From Pseudomonadota bacterium (lineage in GTDB: Bacteria; Pseudomonadota; Alphaproteobacteria; Sphingomonadales; Sphingomonadaceae): DNA of 64,000 nucleotides. The stretch lies in assembly GCA_023436615.1 (NCBI GenBank), contig JAEZIO010000034.1, positions 46,078 to 110,077 on the forward strand. Direction: 5' to 3'. Shown here piece after piece: positions 25,150-32,810 of the stretch; position 1 is the first letter of the stretch; each line of letters begins with the position of its first letter. The position numbers were made by a program, and so were the translations under genes. Under the pieces are notes generated by a model. It was not told the origin of the DNA, searched no databases, and was given only the letters and a program-made list of their open reading frames with translations.

Positions 25150-26262
25150 GCCATAGGACTGCCGGGGGAGCGCCGTCATTGGCCGTGACAGCGCGCCCCG
25201 CTCCTCCAGCCATTCCTCGAGGATAGCGGCGATCCGGTCGCCGGCACGGCCGTCACCGAAGAGCTGGCTTGCGGCGCAGGCAGTCTCGCCGCCCAGGCGC
25301 CGCAGGACCGCCGCAAGGACCCTCTCAGGCCGCGTTCCGACCAGCTCGATGTTGCCGCACGCGATCGCCTCGGGCCGCTCGGTCCGCTCCCGGAGCACCA
25401 GCAGCGGAACGCCGAGCGCTGCGGCCTCTTCCTGGAGACCGCCCGAGTCGCTCAGCACGAGGTCGGCGTCCATCATCGCCTCCAGGGTTTCCGAATGGCT
25501 GCATGGGGGCATGAGCGCGATTCCGGGCTCATCGCCAACGAGCTCGGTGATGCGCGCCGCCAATGCCGGGTTCGGGTGGAGCACCAGGAGGACATCGGCA
25601 ATGCTGCGCGAGGCGATCTCCCGCAACGCGGCGGCGATCCCGAATAGCGGCTCGCCCCAGTTTTCCCGGCGATGGCATGTCACCAGCAGCCGCCGCCGGT
25701 CGCCCGCGCGCGCCCGCAGACGCGCCGACGCGCTTGTTTTCAGGACGGCGTCGATGCCGGTGTTGCCGGTCACGTGGATTCGCCCGTGCGCGCGCTCGCG
25801 CCGCAAATTCGCCGCACTCAACGCCGTTGGAGCAAAGAGAAGGGCGGAATGGCTGTCGATCGCTATTCGGAACTCCTCCTCCGGCCAGGGATGCTTGCGG
25901 TGATGGCTCCGGAGCCCGGCCTCGACATGCGCGACTGGCACGTCCGCCATCCTCGCGGCGAGCGCTCCGCCCAGCGCGCTGGAGGTGTCGCCCTGGACGA
26001 TCACCAGGTCGGCTCCGGCGATCAAGGGAAGAACGGCCTTCGTGACCGAACCCACGTGACCGTGCGGATCGTCCTCGCCCGGACAGGCAAGGCGGACGAA
26101 GGGATGGGAGTTCAGGCCGTGCAGGCGCGGGTCGAGCCGCGGGTGCTGGCCGGTGAAGATGATGGTCGGCACCAGGCCGCGATCAGCGAGTGCAGCGGCG
26201 ACGGGCGCGAGCTTTATCGCTTCCGGGCGCGTGCCCAGAACGACAGCAATGGATGTTAACAG
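25144..26262 (-). CDS. wecB: UDP-N-acetylglucosamine 2-epimerase (non-hydrolysing)
   Basis: The enzyme interconverts UDP-GlcNAc and UDP-ManNAc for surface polysaccharides. GT-B-like motifs are present: VQGDTSSALGGALAA, HVEAGLRSHHR, VTCHRRENWG, LHPNP and SDSGGLQEEAAALGVP. The essential N-terminal motif GTRPEAIK is encoded upstream of the first ATG/GTG (26172). In that frame the only start-like codons before it are CTG at 26262 and 26310 and ATT at 26250. CTG 26262 follows AGGGGGAAGG and gives MLTSIAVVLGTRPEAIK, 372 residues, the normal length, so I take it as the start. The stop codon lies in antisense to the tRNA-Glu 3' end. Confidence 0.88.
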   Translation of the reverse strand: MLTSIAVVLGTRPEAIKLAPVAAALADRGLVPTIIFTGQHPRLDPRLHGLNSHPFVRLACPGEDDPHGHVGSVTKAVLPLIAGADLVIVQGDTSSALGGALAARMADVPVAHVEAGLRSHHRKHPWPEEEFRIAIDSHSALLFAPTALSAANLRRERAHGRIHVTGNTGIDAVLKTSASARLRARAGDRRRLLVTCHRRENWGEPLFGIAAALREIASRSIADVLLVLHPNPALAARITELVGDEPGIALMPPCSHSETLEAMMDADLVLSDSGGLQEEAAALGVPLLVLRERTERPEAIACGNIELVGTRPERVLAAVLRRLGGETACAASQLFGDGRAGDRIAAILEEWLEERGALSRPMTALPRQSYGW

Positions 26263-26318
26263 CCTTCCCCCTAGCTCGGCGCCGCCACAGTGCAGCGGCC
26301 GGAGCCAAGGTTCAAGCT

Positions 26319-26600
26319 CTAGCGGAAATTGTCAGCGTAGGCCTGGATCTTGAGCTTCACCGGCGTCGCCGGAACCAGGTGATACGGGATGTTGTACCGT
26401 TCGGCGTAGGCAATCGCCTCGGCCTTCGTCGCGAAGGTCAGGCGAACCTGGGTGTTCGTGTCGCCGGAACCATTCCACCCCGTAAGCGGATCCGGCCGCT
26501 GCGCTTCCGTCCGCTCGAATTCCAGCAGCCAGTGGCCGGCGTTGGCACGTCCCGACTGGGTGGTTCGGCGATCCAGCTCAGAGATTCGGGCAACGCTCAT
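26319..26600 (-). CDS. NADH dehydrogenase accessory subunit, NDUFS4 family (ETC complex I)
   Basis: The 93-residue protein matches the bacterial NDUFS4/18-kDa family: ARISELDRRTTQSGRA at the start, HWLLEFE, then PLTGWNGSGDTNTQVRLTF and AIAYAERYNIPYHL, which are its most conserved parts. In alphaproteobacteria and mitochondria it is a peripheral accessory subunit at the NADH-oxidising arm of complex I. It is monocistronic, 56 bases upstream of the wecB start on the same strand and divergent from a MAPEG gene. Confidence 0.9.
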   Translation of the reverse strand: MSVARISELDRRTTQSGRANAGHWLLEFERTEAQRPDPLTGWNGSGDTNTQVRLTFATKAEAIAYAERYNIPYHLVPATPVKLKIQAYADNFR

Positions 26601-26672
26601 GTCGCTGGACGTGGCAAAGGCGGTGCATCAAATCAAGCTGATGCTTGCAACGCGAACGGTGCACCGTAGCTT

Positions 26673-27278
26673 ATGGCAGCGAATATGAACGTGACAGCGA
26701 GCCAGCGCCGCCAGACCGTGAGCGGCATTGCTGCAAGTGCGGCGGTGACAGCTCTGCTGTGGTGGCTGCTGTGGCGATTCCTGCCAGCTCCGTCCGGTCT
26801 GTCCGCTTTGCAGACGGCGGTTCAGTGCTGCGCGGTCGCTGCGTTGCTGACCGTCGTCGCCGGCGTTGAAGCCGTGGCGCACGAGCGGCTGGTCACTCCG
26901 GCCATAGACCCGCTGGTCGGGTTCGAGACGCGCCGGCTGAAGGTCAACTTCCGTTACCTTTCAAACACCGTGGAGCAGTATCTGGTGTTTGCCGCCGGCC
27001 TGCTTGCCGTCTCTTTCTATGCCTCGCCGCGAGTGCTGGTGATCCTCACGACCGTCTGGGTCCTCGCGCGCTGGGCCTTCTGGGTCGGCTATCACCGCAG
27101 TTCGCTGCTTCGCGGGCTCGGCGCTCCGGGGATGATGCAGAGCATGCTGGTGCTGCTCTACGTCGCCTTCCGCTTCGGAAGCGACGCTTATGGTGCTGCA
27201 GCGGGTATCGCGCTCGTCGCGACCTTCCTGGCCATCGAGGCCCTGTTGTTCTGGGCCGTTAGCCGTCCGGCTCAATAA
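26673..27278 (+). CDS. MAPEG-family membrane protein
   Basis: A 201-residue protein with about five hydrophobic helices. RLKVNFRYLSNTVEQYLVFAA is the helix-2 region of the MAPEG fold (membrane proteins in eicosanoid and glutathione metabolism), whose bacterial members include glutathione transferases. WAFWVGYHRSSLLRGLG resembles the conserved RxxxYxxxP-like stretch later in the fold. The specific activity cannot be read from sequence. ATG 26673 or 26685 may be used. Its end overlaps the converging ispB gene by seven bases. Confidence 0.78.
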   Translation: MAANMNVTASQRRQTVSGIAASAAVTALLWWLLWRFLPAPSGLSALQTAVQCCAVAALLTVVAGVEAVAHERLVTPAIDPLVGFETRRLKVNFRYLSNTVEQYLVFAAGLLAVSFYASPRVLVILTTVWVLARWAFWVGYHRSSLLRGLGAPGMMQSMLVLLYVAFRFGSDAYGAAAGIALVATFLAIEALLFWAVSRPAQ

Positions 27279-28285
27279 GCTCGGGCGATCGCGAACTCGA
27301 CGGCTTCCACGAGCGCCGACCTCGCCTTTCCGGGTGGGAAAGGCGCGAGGCAGTCGATTGCGCGCCGCCCGTAATGGCGCGCCCGTTCGACGGTGTCGGA
27401 AAGCGCGCCGGTCGAGCGCATCAAGCCGATTGCGCGTCGCAAATCGTCATCGGCGACCCGGTCGCCCGCGACAGCCGAGCGCCAGAACGCACGGTCCGCT
27501 TCGGTTCCGCGCGCGTAGGCAAGGATCAGCGGGAGCGTCATCTTGCCGTCGCGGAAGTCGTCACCGACGCCCTTGCCCATCACGGCGGCATCCGAATCGT
27601 AATCGATGACGTCGTCGGCGAGCTGGAACGCGACGCCGAGATGTTTGCCATAACATTCGAGCGCGAGCTCGGCCTCCTCGCCCGCTTCGGCAACGACCGG
27701 AGAGACGCGGCACGCCGCGGCGAACAATGCGGCGGTCTTCGCGCCGATGATTGCCAGATACTGGTCCTCGTCCGTTTCGATACGGCGTTGCGCCGTCAGC
27801 TGCTCGACCTCGCCCTCGGCGATCACGCTGGAAGCCGAGCTCAGGATCTTCAGCACCTTGAGGCTGCCGTCCTCCACCATCAGCTCGAATGCGCGGCTGA
27901 ACAGGAAATCCCCGACGAGGACGCTCGCGGGATTGCCCCAGATGAGATTGGCGGTTTGGCGGCCGCGCCGCATGCCCGAGCCGTCGACGACATCGTCGTG
28001 GAGCAAGGTCGCCGTGTGGATGAACTCGACGGCCGCGGCGAGCTTGTGGTGCCTCGTTCCGGGGTATCCAAGCAGCTTTGCACAGGCGAGGGTCAGCATG
28101 GGCCGCATGCGCTTGCCGCCGCCCGCGATCAGATGGCCGGCGAGCTCCGGAATCAATGCCACCTTGCTCTGCATGCGATCGAGGATGACGGCGTTGACGC
28201 CGTTCATGTCCTCGGCGACGAGCTCCATCAGGGGCTCGAGCGAAGGCTCGTCCGAGCCGTGCAGCGGGTGGACCGTGGCGCTCAT
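27272..28285 (-). CDS. ispB: Octaprenyl (polyprenyl) diphosphate synthase
   Basis: The 337-residue enzyme builds the long isoprenoid tail of ubiquinone. The two aspartate-rich motifs are intact: first LLHDDVVDGSGMRRG, second LADDVIDYDSD. GGGKRMRPML precedes the first motif and binds isopentenyl diphosphate. Small residues upstream of the first motif (ATLLHDD) fit a long-chain product; eight or ten isoprene units cannot be told apart by eye. Sphingomonads usually have Q-10. The ubiA gene of the same pathway is 30 kb away. Confidence 0.92.
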   Translation of the reverse strand: MSATVHPLHGSDEPSLEPLMELVAEDMNGVNAVILDRMQSKVALIPELAGHLIAGGGKRMRPMLTLACAKLLGYPGTRHHKLAAAVEFIHTATLLHDDVVDGSGMRRGRQTANLIWGNPASVLVGDFLFSRAFELMVEDGSLKVLKILSSASSVIAEGEVEQLTAQRRIETDEDQYLAIIGAKTAALFAAACRVSPVVAEAGEEAELALECYGKHLGVAFQLADDVIDYDSDAAVMGKGVGDDFRDGKMTLPLILAYARGTEADRAFWRSAVAGDRVADDDLRRAIGLMRSTGALSDTVERARHYGRRAIDCLAPFPPGKARSALVEAVEFAIARAY

Positions 28286-28320
28286 TTCACCACCGCACTA
28301 ACCGCGCGAACGGCCATTTC

Positions 28321-29718
28321 CTAGCCCGGCGGCAGGCTGAGCCGGGCGAGAAGTCCGCCGAGATCCTCGCTCTCCTCGAGGCTCACCCGCCCGCCGTAGA
28401 TGTTCGCGACGTCCCGAACGATCGCAAGGCCGAGGCCCGTGCCGGGTTTTCCAGTATCGAGGCGGGCGCCCCGAGCGAACAGTGCCTCGCGCTCCGCTTC
28501 GGGGATGCCTCGTCCGTCATCCTCGACCACGATATCGACCGTTTCCGGCTTGCGCTCCACCGTGATGAACACTCGGCCGTTGCCGTACTTCGCGGCGTTC
28601 TCGACGAGGTTCCCGACCATTTCATCGAGGTCCTGCCGCTCGACTCGGACTTCGGCGGCGCGGTCGCCCGCGATGTCCACCGTAACCTCTTCGTAAAGTC
28701 GGTCCACCGCTCTCTGCACAGCCTCCACGCTTTCCCACACGCTGGCGCGGGCCTGCGCCGAAGCGCGCCGCCCGATGGCGCGGGCACGGGCGAGGTGATG
28801 GTCGACCTGCCGGCGCATCAGCGACGCCTCGCGGCAGACCGTGTCGGCAAGGTCGGTGCTCTTGGCGGTCGCAGCATTGGTGATCACCGTCAGCGGGGTC
28901 TTGAGCGCGTGGGCGAGGTTTCCGGCATGGCGGCGTGCTTCCTCGGCCTGCTCTTCGCTGTGCGCGAGCAGCTGGTTGATTTCGTCGGTCAGCGGCTGGA
29001 TCTCGGTCGGGAAGGTGTCGGAGATTCGCTGCTTGGTCCCGGACCGGATCGCGGCGACTTCCCGCTGCACGCGCCGGAGCGGCCACAGGCCGTATATTGT
29101 CTGCAGCGCCGCCAGGATCAGCAGCCCGGCGCCGAGGGCGACGAAGCTCCAGACAAGCGTCTCCCGCAGGTCTCGGATCTGGCTGTCGATCATCTCGCGC
29201 GACTGCGCGACCTGAAAGCGCCAGCGGACCGGAGACCCGGGCAGGAAGACGTCCATCTCGGCGATCCGCAGCGGCTCGTCCGGAAATTCGTTGCTGTTGT
29301 AGATGTGGGGCTTCAGGTCGACGTGACCGCTCGGCACGCGAAGGCGACGGTCCCACAAGGATCGCGACGCGAAGGTGTCCGCGCCTTCGCCCGAAACCTG
29401 GAAATAGACGCCCGAGTAGGTCTGGATGAAGCGCTGGTCCGCGGGCGGACGATTGAAGCGCACTTCGCCTTCCGGCCCGATCTCGGAAGCCGCGATCAGG
29501 GCGTTCTTCAAGACATAGACGAGCTGGTCGTCGAAATTGCGGATGATCGAGCTGGTAAGGACGCGGTCAAGGGCAAATCCGCCCGTCAGCAGAAGCACCG
29601 AAATCCACAGCCCCGCCACGACGATCATGCGCCGCGTCAGCGACCCGATCCGGGGTCGCTTGCGGGCCGGCGGTGCTTGCTCCGCCGCCGCCGTCACCGG
29701 CGCGGCCTGGTCGTTCAA
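28321..29718 (-). CDS. Sensor histidine kinase (PhoQ/QseC-type)
   Basis: The 465-residue kinase has a basic N-terminus, a membrane helix near residues 29-51, a periplasmic sensor of about 140 residues, and a second helix near 190-212. Then come a HAMP-like segment (LWPLRRVQREVAAIRSG), the H box HAGNLAHALKTPL with the phosphoacceptor His, NLVENAAKYG (N box), DDGRGIPE (G1) and GTGLGLAIV (G2). TTG 29718 overlaps the regulator's stop. The pair is transcribed with the response regulator; the PepSY gene upstream may feed into the same signal. Confidence 0.9.
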   Translation of the reverse strand: MNDQAAPVTAAAEQAPPARKRPRIGSLTRRMIVVAGLWISVLLLTGGFALDRVLTSSIIRNFDDQLVYVLKNALIAASEIGPEGEVRFNRPPADQRFIQTYSGVYFQVSGEGADTFASRSLWDRRLRVPSGHVDLKPHIYNSNEFPDEPLRIAEMDVFLPGSPVRWRFQVAQSREMIDSQIRDLRETLVWSFVALGAGLLILAALQTIYGLWPLRRVQREVAAIRSGTKQRISDTFPTEIQPLTDEINQLLAHSEEQAEEARRHAGNLAHALKTPLTVITNAATAKSTDLADTVCREASLMRRQVDHHLARARAIGRRASAQARASVWESVEAVQRAVDRLYEEVTVDIAGDRAAEVRVERQDLDEMVGNLVENAAKYGNGRVFITVERKPETVDIVVEDDGRGIPEAEREALFARGARLDTGKPGTGLGLAIVRDVANIYGGRVSLEESEDLGGLLARLSLPPG

Positions 29719-30389
29719 ATGCGCTGTTCCTGAGGCTCTTCGAGACTGTAGCCAAGCCCGCGGATGGTGGTGATCACGTCAGGGCCGAGCTTCTTTCGGA
29801 TACGGGTGACGAACACTTCGATGGTGTTGGAATCGCGATCGAAATCCTGGTCGTAGATATGCTCGATGAGCTCGGTGCGGCTGACGACCTTGCCCTTGTG
29901 GTGCATGAGGTAGCTGAGCAGCTTGTACTCCTGGGCCGTGAGCTTCACGGGTTCGCCGGCCTTGGTCACCTTTCCCGAGCGCGTGTCTAGGCGGATGTCG
30001 CCGGCGATCAGCTCCGAGCTCGCATTGCCCGACGCGCGGCGGATCAGCGCGCGAAGGCGGGCGATCAGCTCCTCCGTCTGGAACGGCTTGGCGAGATAAT
30101 CGTCGGCGCCGGCATCAAGGCCCGCCACCTTGTCGGACCAGCTGTCGCGCGCGGTGAGGATCAGGACCGGCATCTTGCGGCCCTCCTTGCGCCAGCGGTC
30201 GAGCACGGTGAGGCCGTCGACCTCCGGAAGCCCGAGGTCGAGCACGACGGCATCATATTGCTCGGTCGAGCCGAGATAGTGGCCGTCCTCGCCATCGGTG
30301 GCGAGATCGACGGCATAGCCGGCGCCTTCGAGAGTCGAGCGCAGCTGGCGGCCGAGGTTGGGTTCGTCTTCGACGATCAGAACGCGCAT
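29715..30389 (-). CDS. OmpR/PhoP-family response regulator
   Basis: A 224-residue protein with a receiver domain (MRVLIVEDEP, phosphoacceptor Asp in VVLDLGLPEVDG, Lys in YLAKPF) and a C-terminal winged helix containing KLTAQEYKLLSYLMHHKGKVVSR and TIEVFVTRIRKKLG. It is the partner of the histidine kinase, whose TTG start overlaps its stop. The 192 bases upstream contain GTTCA...TGAAC around 30417-30441, a possible regulatory dyad, and the promoter of the pair. Confidence 0.94.
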   Translation of the reverse strand: MRVLIVEDEPNLGRQLRSTLEGAGYAVDLATDGEDGHYLGSTEQYDAVVLDLGLPEVDGLTVLDRWRKEGRKMPVLILTARDSWSDKVAGLDAGADDYLAKPFQTEELIARLRALIRRASGNASSELIAGDIRLDTRSGKVTKAGEPVKLTAQEYKLLSYLMHHKGKVVSRTELIEHIYDQDFDRDSNTIEVFVTRIRKKLGPDVITTIRGLGYSLEEPQEQRI

Positions 30390-30581
30390 TCATCAATCCC
30401 CTGGACGGTTCGCGCAGTTCAACACGCGCAAAGCTGAACGGTTGCTTGTCCGGAACAACTGGGGAGGGTCGGCGAAATGTCAATTGGGGCGCCATCGGTG
30501 TGAACCCGTGACGTCGATCCGCTCGCTGGACGCGAGGTTTCTTGCTCTTTGCGCGCAACATAGCTGCGCTCGGGCTCAAGC

Positions 30582-30875
30582 TTAGCGGGACTTGCCCTTG
30601 ATCTTGCCGGTCGCCGCGTCGACATCGACCCAGATCACCCGCCCGTCCTTCATGAATTTCAGGCGGTAGGTCTTGCCGTTGAATTCAGGCCCCAGATAGT
30701 CGGCGCCCGGCAGAAGCGGCATCACCCGCCGCTCGATCTTGGGAAGCGGCATCGACCGGCCCTCGGTGGTCGCGCGAAAGGCCCGCTCGGCGTCGCGCGG
30801 GGGATCGGCGAGAACTGGGGTCGCGATCAGGCCCGCGGCGAGCGCGGCCGGGATGAGGGTACGAAACAGGCGCAT
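30582..30875 (-). CDS. Exported PepSY-domain protein next to the two-component system
   Basis: A 97-residue protein with signal peptide ending ATPVLADPP. The mature part has RRVMPLLPGADYLGPEFNGKTYRLKFMKDGRVIWVDVDAATGKI, the compact PepSY fold (helix-sheet), here a single copy of about 60 residues. PepSY proteins are thought to modulate proteases or sensors in the periplasm. It is directly upstream of the regulator and kinase genes on the same strand, the arrangement often seen where the small protein is the target or input of the system. ATG 30875; the frame continues upstream only as antisense of uup. Confidence 0.85.
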   Translation of the reverse strand: MRLFRTLIPAALAAGLIATPVLADPPRDAERAFRATTEGRSMPLPKIERRVMPLLPGADYLGPEFNGKTYRLKFMKDGRVIWVDVDAATGKIKGKSR

Positions 30876-31016
30876 GGCGATTCTCTTGGCGCGCTTTGTA
30901 CCAGAAACCATTGAATGGCCTATGAATGCTGCCGATCGGCATCGTTCAGGCGCGGATGTGCGGCTGGAATGCAACAGGGGCTTGGGTCGGGCAAGGCGCT
31001 CGGTTAGGGGCGCCGA

Positions 31017-32810
31017 ATGGCCGCGCCGGTGCTCTCCTACGAAAATCTCGGGCTGATCCAGGGCGAGGGATGGCTGTTCCGCGGCCTCGACCTCTATATC
31101 GGCGAACGCGACCGGCTGGCGCTGATCGGCCGCAACGGGGCGGGCAAGACGACGCTTTTGAAGTGCCTCGCCGGACTGATCGACCCGGACGAGGGGCGTC
31201 GGACGATCGTCCCCGGCACCAAGGTCGTGCTTCTGGAGCAGGACCCGGCGATCGGCGCGGCGGGGACGCTGTTCGACTGGGTGCTGACGGGATCGGAGGC
31301 ACCGGCGGCGCATGAAGCAGCAGCGATTGCCGACCAGATCGGCATAGACCTCGAGCGGCCAGCCGCCACCGCCAGCGGCGGCGAGCGGCGCCGAGCGGCG
31401 ATCGTTCGGGCGCTTGCGCAGCAGCCCGACGTCCTCCTGCTCGACGAGCCGACCAACCATCTCGACCTCGGAGCGATCGAATGGCTGGAGCAATGGCTCG
31501 GGCGCTTCACCGGCGCCTTCATCGTCATCAGCCACGACCGGACGTTCCTGAAGCGGCTTACGAAAAGCTGCATCTGGCTCGATCGCGGCAACCTCCGGCG
31601 GGCCGAGATCGGCTTCGGCGGGTTCGAGGCGTGGACGGAGAAGGTCTACGAGGAAGAGGCGCGCGCCGCCGAGAAGCTCGACGCCAAGCTGGCGATCGAG
31701 CTTCGCTGGCTCGAGCGCGGGGTGACGGCGCGGCGCCGCCGAAACCAGGGCCGGTTGTCCAAGCTGCATGAAATGCGTGCGCAGCGCGCGGCGATGATCG
31801 GCGGGCCCGGCTCGGCCAAGCTCGCGCTGGCGAAGGACGACGTCCGCTCCAAGGCCGTCATCGAGGCGGAGCACGTTTCGAAGGCCTTTGGCGACCGAAC
31901 GATCATCCGCGACTTCTCGCTTCGGATCCAGCGGGGCGACCGCATCGGGCTCGTCGGCCCGAATGGCGCGGGCAAGACGACCCTGCTCAAGCTCCTGACC
32001 GGGGAGCTGCAGCCGGACAGCGGAACGGTGACCCGCGCAAAGACGCTGGCGGGGATCGTCATCGACCAACAGCGCAAGCTCATGGATCCGGACAAGCGCG
32101 TGAAGGACGTGCTCGCAAACGGCGGCGACTGGATCGATGTGCGCGGCCAGAAGAAGCACATCAAGGGCTATCTCAAGGAATTCCTCTTCGATCCTGCGAT
32201 CGCCGATGCGCCGGTCGGATCGCTGTCCGGCGGAGAGCGATCCCGCCTGCTGCTGGCCCGGGAGTTCGCGCGCGAAGCGAACCTGCTGGTGCTAGACGAG
32301 CCGACCAACGACCTCGATCTCGAAACCCTGGACCTGCTGCAGGAGGTGATCGCCGATTACGACGGGACCGTCCTTCTCGTCAGCCACGACCGCGATTTCC
32401 TCGACCGGACGGTGACGATCACGCTCGGCCTCGACGGCTCGGGCAAGGTCGACATCGTCGCCGGCGGCTATGACGATTGGGAGAAGAGGCGGCGGCCGGT
32501 GAGCACGCCGAAGCCGTCGCCTTCAAGGCCGGCCGATCCCAAGGCGCGGCCGGCTGCACCGTCGGCGAAGCTTACTTACAAGGACCAGCGCGACCTCGAC
32601 CGGCTCCCCGGAGAGATCGAGCGCATCGAGGCTGAAATCGCCGCGGCCGAGGAAGCGCTCCACGATCCGGACCTCTACAGCCGCGACCCGGCGCGTTTCG
32701 CCTTACTGACGAAGCGCGTCGCAGACCTTGGCGCCGAAAAGGACGCCGCCGAGCACCGCTGGCTAGAGGTGGCGGAGCTCGCCGAGGAGCTTCAGCGTCA
32801 GGCGAGCTGA
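31017..32810 (+). CDS. uup: ABC-F ATPase Uup
   Basis: A soluble 597-residue protein with two ABC domains: Walker A GRNGAGKTT and GPNGAGKTT, signatures SGGERRRAA and LSGGERSRLL, Walker B LLLDEPTNHLD and LLVLDEPTNDLD. The interdomain linker has the basic ARRRRNQGRLSKLHEMR typical of ABC-F proteins, which act on ribosomes. A C-terminal acidic coiled coil follows a Pro/Lys linker (from about residue 500), the DNA-binding domain that defines Uup. In E. coli Uup affects precise transposon excision. Its last 13 bases overlap a converging gene. Confidence 0.9.
   Translation: MAAPVLSYENLGLIQGEGWLFRGLDLYIGERDRLALIGRNGAGKTTLLKCLAGLIDPDEGRRTIVPGTKVVLLEQDPAIGAAGTLFDWVLTGSEAPAAHEAAAIADQIGIDLERPAATASGGERRRAAIVRALAQQPDVLLLDEPTNHLDLGAIEWLEQWLGRFTGAFIVISHDRTFLKRLTKSCIWLDRGNLRRAEIGFGGFEAWTEKVYEEEARAAEKLDAKLAIELRWLERGVTARRRRNQGRLSKLHEMRAQRAAMIGGPGSAKLALAKDDVRSKAVIEAEHVSKAFGDRTIIRDFSLRIQRGDRIGLVGPNGAGKTTLLKLLTGELQPDSGTVTRAKTLAGIVIDQQRKLMDPDKRVKDVLANGGDWIDVRGQKKHIKGYLKEFLFDPAIADAPVGSLSGGERSRLLLAREFAREANLLVLDEPTNDLDLETLDLLQEVIADYDGTVLLVSHDRDFLDRTVTITLGLDGSGKVDIVAGGYDDWEKRRRPVSTPKPSPSRPADPKARPAAPSAKLTYKDQRDLDRLPGEIERIEAEIAAAEEALHDPDLYSRDPARFALLTKRVADLGAEKDAAEHRWLEVAELAEELQRQAS

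Noticed and set aside
30876..32159. Upstream continuation of the PepSY frame to 525 codons
   Set aside because: All residues before ATG 30875 are antisense of uup; the signal peptide begins at 30875.
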